Source: Nocardia salmonicida NBRC 13393
GTDB taxonomy: Bacteria; Actinomycetota; Actinomycetes; Mycobacteriales; Mycobacteriaceae
NCBI RefSeq assembly: GCF_001613085.1
Contig: NZ_BDBR01000047.1
Location: forward strand, 18,717 to 82,716
DNA length: 64,000 bases
Reading direction: 5' to 3'
Shown piece by piece: positions 39,847 through 51,021 of this stretch. Each line of letters starts with the position of its first letter. Position 1 is the stretch's first letter. The position numbers and the translations under genes are program-made. The notes beneath the pieces are model-generated. The model saw nothing but the letters and a program-made list of their open reading frames with translations, was not told the DNA's origin and searched no databases.

Positions 39847-42111
39847 ATGGACGACGAGCAGAACGTGCTGGCCACAGTGTGGCCGGAGGTGGTTGCCGAA
39901 CTCACCACCGGCTCGGCCGACGGCGCCATCCCCGCGGTGAGTCGCGCACAGCAGGCCTGGTTGAAGCTGGTGAAGCCGCTCACCGTCGCGCAGGGTTTCG
40001 CGTTGCTGTCGGTTCCGTCGTCGCTGGCACAGGAGGCGATCGAGCGTGATCTGCGCGAGCCGATCCTGCGCTCGCTCGCCCGCCGATTGGGTCCCCAAGT
40101 GGAAGGACTCGGCGTGCGCATCGCCGCGCCGAGCCCGGCCGCGGGGGAGCGGGCCGGTAGTTCGCCTCGGCACGCCAGGATGACGAGCAGGCCGGAGCGT
40201 CCGCGCGAGCAGGTCCGTCCGCCCGCCGGATATCCCGGCCCCGATTTCAGTGTTCCCGACTATGCCGCCCGTGGTGAGTACGGCAGGCCGCGCTACGGCG
40301 CGGGCGAGTACCCCGTCCAGGGCGGCGAGTACGGCAACGACTATCAGTCGTCGCCCGACTATCCGGCCAATGGCGAGTACCCGAACAGCTACGGCGGCCG
40401 TGAGTACCCCGGACAGGCCGGCGAGTACGGCGAGCGCAACGACTACGCCGGGCACCGCGAGTACCCGATCGAACCGGACTACCAGCAGCAACAGCCCGAG
40501 TACCAGCAGGCACCCGCGGAATTCAGCCAGCCGACGGAGTACAAACAGGCTCCGTCGGAATACGGCCAGCAGTCCGAATATCAGCAGGCGCCCTCGGAGT
40601 ACGGCCAGCAGCCGGAGTACAAGCAGCCACCCTCCGAATACACCCAGCAACCCGAGTACCAGGGTGAACGCAACGAGTTCCCCGGCAGCGATTTCGAGCC
40701 GACCGTTGCGTATCCGGCACCCGACTACCCCGGTGGCGAGTTCGGCGGCCGCGGTGAGTTCCGCGGTGCGCGTCCGGACCAGCGTGTTCCCGAGACCGCA
40801 CCGCCCGCACGCCGTGAGCAGCCGGCCGCGCCGCGCCGCGACCACTCCGGGCAGGAGTCGCTGTTCACTCCCGAGCCGTCCGCGCAGCGCGCACCCAACC
40901 GCAGGCCGTCCGAAGAGCCCGCACCGGCCCGCGCCGAGGAGTCGAACGCCGACGGCCAGGACAAGCCGTTCCCCGGCCAACCCGGCGCTCAGCCGGTCGA
41001 CGACGAACCGGTGGTCAGCAACCGCAACAACTGGCCGACCTACTTCAACAAGTCGCCCGAGGCGCCGCCGCAGTCGTCCTCGTCGGCCAGTCTCAATGCC
41101 AAATACACGTTCGAGACCTTCGTCATCGGCGCGTCCAACCGGTTCGCGCACGCCGCGGCGGTCGCCATCGCGGAGGCGCCCGCACGCGCCTACAACCCGC
41201 TGTTCGTCTGGGGCGCTTCGGGATTGGGCAAAACCCACCTGCTGCACGCGGCGGGTCACTACGCGCAGCGACTGTTCCCCGGCATGCGGGTGAAGTACGT
41301 CTCCACCGAGGAATTCACCAACGACTTCATCAACAGCCTGCGCGACGACCGCAAGGTCGCGTTCAAGCGGCGCTACCGCGAGACCGACATCCTGCTGGTA
41401 GACGACATCCAGTTCATCGAGGGCAAGGAAGGCATCCAGGAGGAGTTCTTCCACACCTTCAACACCCTGCACAACGCGAACAAGCAGATCGTGGTGTCCT
41501 CGGATCGCCCGCCCAAGCAGCTGGCCACCCTGGAGGAACGGCTGCGGACCCGCTTCGAGTGGGGCCTGATCACCGACGTGCAGCCCCCTGAGCTGGAGAC
41601 TCGCATCGCGATCCTGCGCAAGAAGGCGCGGATGGACCGGCTCGATGTGCCGCACGACGTGCTCGAACTGATCGCCAGCCGGGTGGAGCGCAATATCCGC
41701 GAGCTCGAGGGCGCGCTGATCCGGGTCACGGCCTTCGCCTCGCTCAACGGCCAGCCGCTCGACCTCTCGCTGGCCGAGGTGGTGCTGCGCGACCTGATGC
41801 CCGACACCGCGGCCCTGGAGATCAACGCGGCGACGATCATGGCCGTCACCGCCGAGTACTTCAACACCACGCTCGAGGAGCTCACCGGGCCCGGCAAGGC
41901 GCGTCCGCTGGCGCAGGCCCGTCAGATCGCGATGTACCTGTGCCGTGAACTCACCGATCTGTCGCTGCCCAAGATCGGGCAGGCGTTCGGTCGCGACCAC
42001 ACCACGGTGATGTACGCGGAGAAAAAGGTGCGCAAGGAGATGACCGAGCGCCGTCGCGTCTACGACCAGGTCCAAGAACTCACAGCCCGAATTAAACAGC
42101 GCTCCCGCTGA
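39847..42111 (+). CDS. dnaA: Chromosomal replication initiator DnaA with expanded linker
   Basis: 754 residues against about 450-510 in most bacteria. Domain I (1-95) is normal. Domain II, about residues 100-410, is hugely expanded and low-complexity, with recurring EY and QQ units such as SEYGQQ, SEYQQAP and PEYKQ. The AAA+ domain III starts near 415 (AKYTFETFVIGASNRFAHAA), Walker A is GASGLGKTHLLHA near 456, and Walker B is ILLVDDIQFIEGKE. Domain IV has the DNA-binding GRDHTTVMYAEKKV near 715. GGGGAGG precedes the ATG at 39847. It opens the origin that lies directly downstream. The core motifs are intact, so the expansion is presumably functional. Confidence 0.97.
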   Translation: MDDEQNVLATVWPEVVAELTTGSADGAIPAVSRAQQAWLKLVKPLTVAQGFALLSVPSSLAQEAIERDLREPILRSLARRLGPQVEGLGVRIAAPSPAAGERAGSSPRHARMTSRPERPREQVRPPAGYPGPDFSVPDYAARGEYGRPRYGAGEYPVQGGEYGNDYQSSPDYPANGEYPNSYGGREYPGQAGEYGERNDYAGHREYPIEPDYQQQQPEYQQAPAEFSQPTEYKQAPSEYGQQSEYQQAPSEYGQQPEYKQPPSEYTQQPEYQGERNEFPGSDFEPTVAYPAPDYPGGEFGGRGEFRGARPDQRVPETAPPARREQPAAPRRDHSGQESLFTPEPSAQRAPNRRPSEEPAPARAEESNADGQDKPFPGQPGAQPVDDEPVVSNRNNWPTYFNKSPEAPPQSSSSASLNAKYTFETFVIGASNRFAHAAAVAIAEAPARAYNPLFVWGASGLGKTHLLHAAGHYAQRLFPGMRVKYVSTEEFTNDFINSLRDDRKVAFKRRYRETDILLVDDIQFIEGKEGIQEEFFHTFNTLHNANKQIVVSSDRPPKQLATLEERLRTRFEWGLITDVQPPELETRIAILRKKARMDRLDVPHDVLELIASRVERNIRELEGALIRVTAFASLNGQPLDLSLAEVVLRDLMPDTAALEINAATIMAVTAEYFNTTLEELTGPGKARPLAQARQIAMYLCRELTDLSLPKIGQAFGRDHTTVMYAEKKVRKEMTERRRVYDQVQELTARIKQRSR

Positions 42112-42128
42112 TTTCATCCCCAACCTCG

Positions 42129-42162
42129 AACACCGCCCTGACCTGGGGCGGTGTTCTTTTTT
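42129..42162 (+). terminator. Intrinsic terminator of dnaA
   Basis: A perfect 10-bp stem (AACACCGCCC and its complement) with a 7-base loop, followed by CTTTTTT. It starts 17 bases after the dnaA stop and separates dnaA from the origin and dnaN. Confidence 0.92.
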
Positions 42163-42165
42163 GCC

Positions 42166-42209
42166 CTGTGGATTCCTCGAGGAATTCCTGTGGACTCCTC
42201 GAGGAATCC
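42166..42209. repeat. oriC 44-bp repeat, copy 1 (two 22-bp units)
   Basis: Two tandem 22-bp units, each with CTGTGGA, a variable base, TCCTCGAGGA and a TC or TCC end. The first contains the 14-bp perfect palindrome ATTCCTCGAGGAAT (42172-42185). The second is part of a 24-bp near-perfect palindrome (42189-42212) in which TGTGGA and TCCACA halves flank TCCTCGAGGA. It is 41/44 identical to copy 2. Confidence 0.88.
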
Positions 42210-42216
42210 ACACCTT

Positions 42217-42236
42217 TGTGCACCGGTCGGTGCACA
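42217..42236. repeat. oriC palindrome
   Basis: TGTGCACCG-GT-CGGTGCACA, nine perfect base pairs around a two-base centre, 5 bases after the first 44-bp repeat. It includes GTGCAC on both arms; related GTGCA-type words recur at 42263-42270 and 42313-42319. Confidence 0.85.
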
Positions 42237-42276
42237 GGGTGTTGGGCGCGGGTGTGCAGCGTTCATGCACAGGCAG

Positions 42277-42294
42277 TTGTCCACATCATCCACA
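42277..42294. promoter_or_regulatory. Pair of oriC DnaA boxes
   Basis: TTGTCCACA (42277-42285), identical to the actinobacterial consensus, is followed immediately by TCATCCACA (42286-42294), one mismatch from TTATCCACA. Confidence 0.85.
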
Positions 42295-42351
42295 AGACGC
42301 TCCACTAACACCTGTGCACTAGCGGTGACCTGCGATGTCACCGAATCCGGC

Positions 42352-42395
42352 CTGTGGATTCCTCGAGGAGTCCCTGTGGAGTCCTCGAGGAATCC
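42352..42395. repeat. oriC 44-bp repeat, copy 2
   Basis: Same two-unit arrangement as 42166-42209, 186 bases further right, with three substitutions. CTCGAG hexamers lie at 42362 and 42384, again 22 bases apart. A third, shorter doublet with an 11-base period (ACAACTCGAGG twice, 42451-42472) and a single CTCGAG at 42520 follow. Confidence 0.88.
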
Positions 42396-42617
42396 CCACC
42401 GTTGCCACCAGGCTGGCCCGACGTGTGAACAACTGGGTGAATCCGGTGGAACAACTCGAGGACAACTCGAGGATGGAATGGGGACAACTCCGCCCCTCCA
42501 CAGCCACCGCCGATTCATCCTCGAGTCACCCCAAGGCCATCCCCATGCCACCAAGCGCTCTGACCTGCGGATTCGGTCGAAATCCACAGATTCCACAGTG
42601 CCTACTACTACTTCGGT

Positions 42618-42648
42618 TCTCCTTCTAGAGAGAACTCTTTTAAAACAG
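42618..42648. other. AT-rich unwinding region of oriC
   Basis: The run TCTCCTTCTAGAGAGAACTC followed by TTTTAAAACA is the most AT-rich part of the origin, with a TTTTAAAA palindrome. It is on the dnaN side of the DnaA-box array, as expected for the duplex opening site. Confidence 0.65.
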
Positions 42649-42898
42649 GGTGTGTGGAAACTCGGTTGGGGAGGCTCGGCTTCGTCGCTTGTCCACTCAC
42701 AAGCAGGCAAGGAGGAACAGGGGTAGTTCGACGAACAGGAATCGACCGGGAGGGTCGATGCGGAGTTCGCGCACTGCACGGGTACCGTTTGGTTGTCGGT
42801 TGGTTGTGCGAGACTCAATGCGCGGCCGACACAGCAGTTCAACTCCGCTGACACACCCCCGCACACGGATTCGAAACTCGGAGAGGACAAATCGGGCG

Positions 42899-44074
42899 AT
42901 GGAGCTTGCGAGCATGAAGTTTCGGGTCGCCCGAGAGGACTTCGCCGAATCGGTGGCCTGGGTGGCGCGCAGTCTCCCGTCCCGGCCTCCGGTGCCTGTT
43001 CTGGGCGGTGTGCTGCTGGTGGCCGACGAGAACGGCCTGACGGTCTCCGGGTTCGACTACGAGGTCTCCGCGCAGATGCGCGTCGCGGCCGAGGTCGCCG
43101 GTCCCGGTCAGGTGCTGGTCTCGGGTCGCCTGCTCGCCGACATCACCAAGTCGCTGTCGAACAAGCCGGTCGATGTCTCGGTCGACGGCACCCGCGTGCT
43201 CATCGCCTGTGGCAGCGCGAAGTTCTCCCTGCCGACCATGCCGGTCGAGGACTATCCCCAGCTGCCCGAGGTACCGCAGCAGACCGGTGAACTCACCGTC
43301 GACGTGTTCGCCGAGGCAGTCGGCCAGGTCGCTGTCGCCGCCGGCCGTGACGACACCCTGCCGATGCTCACCGGCATCCGGGTCGAGATCGAGGGCAACG
43401 ACGTGGTGCTCGCCGCCACCGACCGCTTCCGCCTCGCCGTGCGCCACCTGCAGTGGCAGCCGACCCGCTCCGATATCGAGACCGCGGTGCTCATCCCCGC
43501 GCGCACGCTCTCCGAGGCCGCCAAGACCCTCGGTGCCGCCGAGGCGCCCGTGCAGCTGTCGCTGGGCAGCGGTGGCGGCGCCGACGGCCTGCTCGGCATC
43601 GTCAACGGCGGCAGGCGCACCACCACCCGGCTACTCGACGCGGAATTCCCCAAGTTCCGCCAGTTGCTCCCCAAGGAGCACACCTCCATCGCCACCCTGC
43701 CCGTCGCCGTGCTGTCGGAGGCGATCAAACGCGTCGCCCTGGTGGCCGAGCGCGGTGCCCAGGTGCGGCTCGAGTTCTCCACAGACGGCGTGCTGTTGTC
43801 AGCGGGTGGGGACGACGCGGGCCGGGCCGAGGAATGGCTGGAGGCGGATTTCCGTGGCGAACCGCTCACCATCGCGTTCAACCCCGGCTACCTGACCGAG
43901 GGCCTCGCTGCGCTGCATACCGACCGGGTCACCTTCGGGTTCACCACCCCCAGCCGTCCCGCCGTGCTGCTGCCCGCCTCCGACGAGGAGCCCAAGGTGC
44001 TCGAGTCGGGCGCGTTCGCGGCGCTGGAGAGCCAGTACATCTACCTGTTGATGCCGGTCCGGCTGCCCGGCTGA
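42899..44074 (+). CDS. dnaN: DNA polymerase III sliding clamp (beta subunit)
   Basis: 391 residues. Family segments include PARPPVPVLGGVLL-like (here PSRPPVPVLGGVLLVADENG), LPMLTGIRVEIEG, RTTTRLLDAEFPKFRQLLP and the C-terminal YIYLLMPVRLPG. It encircles DNA and tethers polymerases and repair proteins. The ATG at 42899 follows GGAGAGGA at a long spacing; an ATG at 42914 (MKFRVAR) is an alternative. It is followed by recF after 25 bases. Confidence 0.96.
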   Translation: MELASMKFRVAREDFAESVAWVARSLPSRPPVPVLGGVLLVADENGLTVSGFDYEVSAQMRVAAEVAGPGQVLVSGRLLADITKSLSNKPVDVSVDGTRVLIACGSAKFSLPTMPVEDYPQLPEVPQQTGELTVDVFAEAVGQVAVAAGRDDTLPMLTGIRVEIEGNDVVLAATDRFRLAVRHLQWQPTRSDIETAVLIPARTLSEAAKTLGAAEAPVQLSLGSGGGADGLLGIVNGGRRTTTRLLDAEFPKFRQLLPKEHTSIATLPVAVLSEAIKRVALVAERGAQVRLEFSTDGVLLSAGGDDAGRAEEWLEADFRGEPLTIAFNPGYLTEGLAALHTDRVTFGFTTPSRPAVLLPASDEEPKVLESGAFAALESQYIYLLMPVRLPG

Positions 44075-44099
44075 GCCGGCAGGCGCCGGTAAGGTCCGC

Positions 44100-45302
44100 A
44101 TGTTCATTCGTGAGCTGTCGGTCCGTGATTTCCGTTCGTGGGAGCACGCCGACCTCGAGTTGTCCCCAGGGCGCACAGTGCTGCTGGGAGCAAACGGCAA
44201 CGGCAAGACCAATCTGCTCGAGGCGGTCGGCTATCTGGCGACGCTCGGCTCGCACCGGGTCTCCGCCGACGCCCCACTGATCCGGATGGGCGCCACCCAG
44301 GCCAGGATCGGGGCCACCGTGGTGAACACCGGCCGGGAACTGCGCGTGGACGTGGAACTCAAGGCGGGCAGTGCCAATCGCGCGCAGATCAATCGCTCGC
44401 CGGTGCGCCGCTCCCGCGAAATCCTGGGGATTCTGCACACCGTCTTGTTCGCGCCGGAGGATCTGGCGCTGGTGCGTGGGGATCCGAGTGAGCGGCGTCG
44501 GTTCCTCGACGAGTTGTCCACAGCCCGGTTGCCCAGGCTCGCCGGTGTCCGAGCCGACTACGACAAGGTGCTGCGCCAACGCTCGGCCCTGTTGAAAACC
44601 GCTGGGCGCCAATCGCGTTCGCGCGCCGATCTGGGCACTCTGGACGTGTGGGACGGACATCTCGCCGACCACGCGGCGGTGCTGCTCGCCGAACGGCTGC
44701 GCCTTGTGCACGACCTGTATCCCCATCTGTCCCAGGCATATCGGTCGATCGCGCCCGAATCACGTCCTGCCGCAATCACTTACCGCTCGGGGTATCTCCC
44801 ACCGGAACTGCTCGATCCGGCCAGGGCGCCGGAGGCCGGTGACGCACCGCTGCTGCACGAGATCATGCTGCGCGAGCTGGCCGCCGCACGGAACCGGGAG
44901 CTCGATCGCGGGGTCTGTCTGGTCGGCCCGCATCGCGACGATCTGGAGTTGCTGCTCGGCAGCGCGCCCGCGAAGGGCTTCGCCAGTCATGGTGAATCCT
45001 GGTCGTTCGCCCTCGCGCTGCGGTTGGCCTCGTTCGAGCTGTTGCGCAGCGAGGGTTCCGAACCGGTGCTGCTACTCGACGACGTGTTCGCCGAACTCGA
45101 TCGTCGCCGCCGCGCCGCGCTCGCGGAGGTGGCCGCGGGTGCCGAGCAAGTGTTGATCACGGCCGCGGTGGCCGAGGACGTGCCGTCGGAACTGGCCGCC
45201 GAACCGTTGCGTGTGCAAACGACCGGCGAAGCCGACCGGCGTACCTCACATATCGTCGCCGAAGCCGTCGAACACGCCGAAGATATGCACAGATTGCGAT
45301 AG
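44100..45302 (+). CDS. recF: DNA replication/repair protein RecF
   Basis: 400 residues. The SMC-like ATPase head is complete: Walker A GANGNGKTNLLEAVGYLA near residue 30, signature region LARLRLASFELL-like (LRLASFELLRSEG) and Walker B PVLLLDDVFAELDRRRR near 320. It loads RecA on gapped DNA and helps restart stalled forks. The gene comes directly after dnaN and before DUF721, as in M. tuberculosis. No gnd gene intervenes. Confidence 0.96.
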   Translation: MFIRELSVRDFRSWEHADLELSPGRTVLLGANGNGKTNLLEAVGYLATLGSHRVSADAPLIRMGATQARIGATVVNTGRELRVDVELKAGSANRAQINRSPVRRSREILGILHTVLFAPEDLALVRGDPSERRRFLDELSTARLPRLAGVRADYDKVLRQRSALLKTAGRQSRSRADLGTLDVWDGHLADHAAVLLAERLRLVHDLYPHLSQAYRSIAPESRPAAITYRSGYLPPELLDPARAPEAGDAPLLHEIMLRELAAARNRELDRGVCLVGPHRDDLELLLGSAPAKGFASHGESWSFALALRLASFELLRSEGSEPVLLLDDVFAELDRRRRAALAEVAAGAEQVLITAAVAEDVPSELAAEPLRVQTTGEADRRTSHIVAEAVEHAEDMHRLR

Positions 45303-45434
45303 TTATCCCCAGCCCCTGTGGAAAACCGGCAACATGCTGGACATATGCCGGATCGGTGCTCGACGAGCCAGTCGGCGCCCCGGCGTAGACTCCATCCACA
45401 CTCGGCCACCCCCGACACCGGAAGGCGGAAACCC

Positions 45435-45971
45435 GTGCCGGAAGAACCCGCACCGGAGCTGCGCGGCATCGATCTGGCCCGCCGCGCGCTGGAAGAGGCG
45501 CGTGCCGCGGCCAAGGCGAGTGGCAAGTCCATCGGGCAGGGCAGGGCCTCGCCGGTACGCAAGTTGCGGGCAGGCGGCAGGCGCCGCAGCGGCTGGTCGG
45601 GGTCGGGCCCCGACGCTCGCGATCCCCAGCTCCTCGGCGCGCTCAGCGGCTCGCTGGCGAAGAATCGTGGCTGGTCAGGCAAGGTAGCCGAGGGCACGGT
45701 GTTCGGCAGCTGGCCACGGGTGGTCGGCGAGGACATCGCCTCACACGCCACCCCGGTGACCCTCGAAGGCGGTGTGCTCAAGATCGCCGCGGAGTCCACC
45801 GCGTGGGCTACCCAGCTGCGCATGTTGCAGAGCCAGATCCTGGCCAAGATCAACGCCGCGGTCGGTCACGGCGTGGTTACCTCACTGCGCATCACCGGCC
45901 CCGCCGCGCCGAGCTGGCGCAAGGGCGATCGACACATCAAGGGCCGTGGCCCGCGCGATACCTACGGGTAG
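45435..45971 (+). CDS. DUF721 protein (Rv0004 orthologue)
   Basis: 178 residues from a GTG at 45435 with GGAAGG upstream. The DUF721 domain is the C-terminal half (KVAEGTVFGSWPRVVGEDIA, then AWATQLRMLQSQILAKINA). The basic, glycine-rich N-terminal half is typical of actinobacterial members. The family is related to the DciA helicase operator, which loads the replicative helicase in bacteria lacking DnaC; its place in the dnaA-gyrA cluster fits this role. Confidence 0.88.
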   Translation: MPEEPAPELRGIDLARRALEEARAAAKASGKSIGQGRASPVRKLRAGGRRRSGWSGSGPDARDPQLLGALSGSLAKNRGWSGKVAEGTVFGSWPRVVGEDIASHATPVTLEGGVLKIAAESTAWATQLRMLQSQILAKINAAVGHGVVTSLRITGPAAPSWRKGDRHIKGRGPRDTYG

Positions 45972-46379
45972 CCGCGCGGTGACCGGGGCGAGATCCGTTG
46001 TGCCTGCGCCGCTCTCGCGCCTCGAGTTGTGGACATGTGCACAACGCCTGTGGATAACTTTTACCCAGAGCGACATGCCGGATCTCGCACCACGCGCCCG
46101 CCGCCTCGGACGCGCCCGCCTATTCGCTCCCACGACCGTCAAAATTCCCGTAGAGGCGGAAATGTCCCGCGGTTGGGCGATTTCTTGCATTCACGGCGAC
46201 GCCAGGGGTGTCGTAGGTGCACTGTAAGTTGGGCTTACCAGTAGGATGGTGACGTAACCAGCGGCGAACCTTCGGCGCGTGCTGTGCAGTCCGTGATATC
46301 TGATGGCTCTTTCCGAGCTGTGCGCGTGCTGCCCGGATCGCTGCGCCAGGGATCAGCAAGTAAGGAGAGCTACCGAGAA
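45972..46379. other. Intergenic region upstream of gyrB
   Basis: 408 bases with no convincing gene. It contains a CTCGAG plus DnaA-box cluster (46019-46057) and presumably the gyrB promoter. AGTAGGATG at 46239-46247 contains a possible -10 (TAGGAT) about 135 bases before the gyrB start, with TTGGGC upstream (46228) that is too close for a standard pair. Confidence 0.45.
46019..46057. promoter_or_regulatory. DnaA boxes upstream of gyrB
   Basis: CTCGAG (46021-46026) is followed directly by TTGTGGACA and, after GTGCACAA, by TGTGGATAA (46049-46057), a perfect DnaA box on the minus strand. The arrangement repeats elements of the origin. Confidence 0.7.
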
Positions 46380-48413
46380 GTGGCTGCCAACGACTCCAAC
46401 GCATCGGGCAACAATTCAGGCTACGGTGCCTCTTCCATCACGGTCCTCGAAGGCCTCGAGGCGGTGCGCAAGCGCCCTGGCATGTACATCGGGTCCACCG
46501 GTGAACGCGGTCTGCACCACCTCATCTGGGAGGTTGTGGACAACTCGGTCGATGAGGCGATGGCCGGCTACGCGAGCAAGGTCGAGGTGACCCTGCTCGC
46601 CGACGGCGGCGTCGAGGTGATCGACGACGGTCGTGGCATCCCGGTCGGGATGCACGCGCAGGGCGTGCCGACGATCGAGGTCGTCATGACCCAGCTGCAC
46701 GCCGGTGGCAAGTTCGACTCCGACTCCTACGCGGTGTCGGGTGGTCTGCACGGTGTCGGTATCTCGGTGGTGAACGCGCTCTCGACCAAGGTCGAGGTCG
46801 AGATCGACGTCGACGGCTACCACTGGACCCAGACCTACAAGGACGCCAAGCCCGGCAAGCTCGCGCAGGGCGAGGCGACCAAGGCCACCGGCACCACGGT
46901 GCGGTTCTGGGCCGACCCGGACATCTTCGAGACCACCACCTACAACTTCGAGACCGTGGCGCGGCGCCTGCAGGAGATGGCCTTCCTGAACAAGGGCCTC
47001 ACCATCAAGCTCACCGATGAGCGAGTCGCCGTGGGCGACGTCATCGACGAGGTGGTCAGTGAGACCGCCGAGGCGCCCAAGGACGCCGAGGTGGTCGCCG
47101 CGGAAGCGGCCGAGCACAAGGTGAAGACCCGCACCTACCACTACCCGGGCGGCCTGGTGGACTTCGTCCGCCACATCAACCGCACCAAGTCGGCCATCCA
47201 CAACTCGGTCGTCGGCTACACGGTCAAGGGCACCGGCCACGAGCTCGAGGTCGCGATGCAGTGGAACTCGGGTTACTCCGAGTCGGTCCACACCTTCGCC
47301 AACACGATCAACACCCATGAGGGCGGCACCCACGAAGAGGGCTTCCGCGCGGCGCTCACCACGGTGGTCAACAAGTACGCCAAGGAGAAGAAGCTCCTCA
47401 AGGAGAAGGACGGCAACCTCACCGGTGACGACATCCGCGAGGGCCTCGCCGCCATCGTGAGCGTCAAGGTCGGCGAGCCGCAGTTCGAGGGCCAGACCAA
47501 GACCAAACTGGGCAACACCGAGGTCAAGTCGTTCGTGCAGCGCGCCTGCAACGAACACCTGCAGCACTGGTTCGAGGCCAACCCGGCCGACGCGAAGACC
47601 ATCGTGCAGAAGGCGGTGTCCTCGGCGCAGGCCCGGATGGCCGCCCGTAAGGCGCGTGAGCTGGTGCGCCGCAAGTCGGCGACCGACCTGGGCGGACTGC
47701 CGGGCAAACTGGCCGACTGCCGGTCGAAGGATCCGGGCAAGTGCGAGATCTACATCGTCGAGGGCGACTCCGCCGGTGGTTCGGCGAAGTCGGGCCGCGA
47801 CTCGATGTACCAGGCGATCCTGCCGCTGCGCGGCAAGATCATCAACGTCGAGAAGGCCCGCATCGACCGCGTCCTCAAGAACAACGAGGTCCAGTCGATC
47901 ATCACCGCGTTCGGCACCGGTATCCACGACGAGTTCGATATCGCCAAGCTGCGCTACAACAAGATCATCCTGATGGCCGACGCCGACGTGGACGGTCAGC
48001 ACATCGCGACGCTGCTGCTCACGCTGCTGTTCCGCTTCATGCGTCCGCTGGTCGAGCACGGTCACGTGTACCTGGCCCAGCCGCCGCTGTACAAGCTCAA
48101 GTGGATGCGTTCGGAACCGGAGTTCGCCTACTCCGACCGTGAGCGCGACGCGCTGGTCGAGGCCGGTCTCGCCGCGGGCAAGAAGATCAACAAGGACGAC
48201 GGCATCCAGCGCTACAAGGGTCTGGGCGAGATGAACGCCAAGGAGCTGTGGGAAACCACGATGGACCCCGCGGTTCGGGTACTTCGTCAGGTGACGCTCG
48301 ACGACGCGGCTGCGGCCGACGAGCTGTTCTCCGTGCTGATGGGCGAGGACGTGGAGGCACGTCGCAGCTTCATCACCCGCAATGCCAAGGACGTCCGTTT
48401 CCTCGATGTGTAA
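46380..48413 (+). CDS. gyrB: DNA gyrase subunit B
   Basis: 677 residues from a GTG at 46380 with AAGGAGAG upstream. The GHKL ATPase shows WEVVDNSVDEAMAGY, DDGRGIPVG and GGLHGVGISVVNALS; the Toprim domain shows IVEGDSAGGSAKSGRD and MADADVDGQHI; the quinolone-pocket segment is intact. With GyrA it introduces negative supercoils. There is an insertion of about 30 acidic residues around 225-260 (ETAEAPKDAEVVAAEAAEHK), common in actinomycetes. It is 58 bases upstream of gyrA. Confidence 0.97.
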   Translation: MAANDSNASGNNSGYGASSITVLEGLEAVRKRPGMYIGSTGERGLHHLIWEVVDNSVDEAMAGYASKVEVTLLADGGVEVIDDGRGIPVGMHAQGVPTIEVVMTQLHAGGKFDSDSYAVSGGLHGVGISVVNALSTKVEVEIDVDGYHWTQTYKDAKPGKLAQGEATKATGTTVRFWADPDIFETTTYNFETVARRLQEMAFLNKGLTIKLTDERVAVGDVIDEVVSETAEAPKDAEVVAAEAAEHKVKTRTYHYPGGLVDFVRHINRTKSAIHNSVVGYTVKGTGHELEVAMQWNSGYSESVHTFANTINTHEGGTHEEGFRAALTTVVNKYAKEKKLLKEKDGNLTGDDIREGLAAIVSVKVGEPQFEGQTKTKLGNTEVKSFVQRACNEHLQHWFEANPADAKTIVQKAVSSAQARMAARKARELVRRKSATDLGGLPGKLADCRSKDPGKCEIYIVEGDSAGGSAKSGRDSMYQAILPLRGKIINVEKARIDRVLKNNEVQSIITAFGTGIHDEFDIAKLRYNKIILMADADVDGQHIATLLLTLLFRFMRPLVEHGHVYLAQPPLYKLKWMRSEPEFAYSDRERDALVEAGLAAGKKINKDDGIQRYKGLGEMNAKELWETTMDPAVRVLRQVTLDDAAAADELFSVLMGEDVEARRSFITRNAKDVRFLDV

Positions 48414-48471
48414 GCGGCGCAGCGCCTGAAGGGCGCGCCCGCTCGCATGTCGGCCCCTCGAAGGAGATTTG

Positions 48472-50979
<2,508 letters not shown>

Positions 50980-51021
50980 CACACCAAATAGCGGCGGCAA
51001 CGAACGGATCTGAGGATTCCA

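Larger units (their letters stand above)
42163..42898. other. oriC: Chromosomal origin of replication (oriC)
   Basis: The dnaA-dnaN intergenic region, the standard actinobacterial origin site. It contains a perfect TTGTCCACA (42277), many one- or two-mismatch DnaA boxes on both strands, seven CTCGAG hexamers in 350 bp arranged in 22-bp units, palindromes at 42217-42236 and 42324-42342, and an AT-rich run at 42618-42648 that fits a DNA unwinding element. Gene orientation switches around here (leftward genes mostly to the left, rightward genes to the right), which supports a bidirectional origin. Confidence 0.93.

Noticed and set aside
39718..42270. 850-codon minus-strand frame opposite dnaA
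   Set aside because: DnaA is certain on the plus strand and the antisense product has no domain; it follows from codon-position GC bias.
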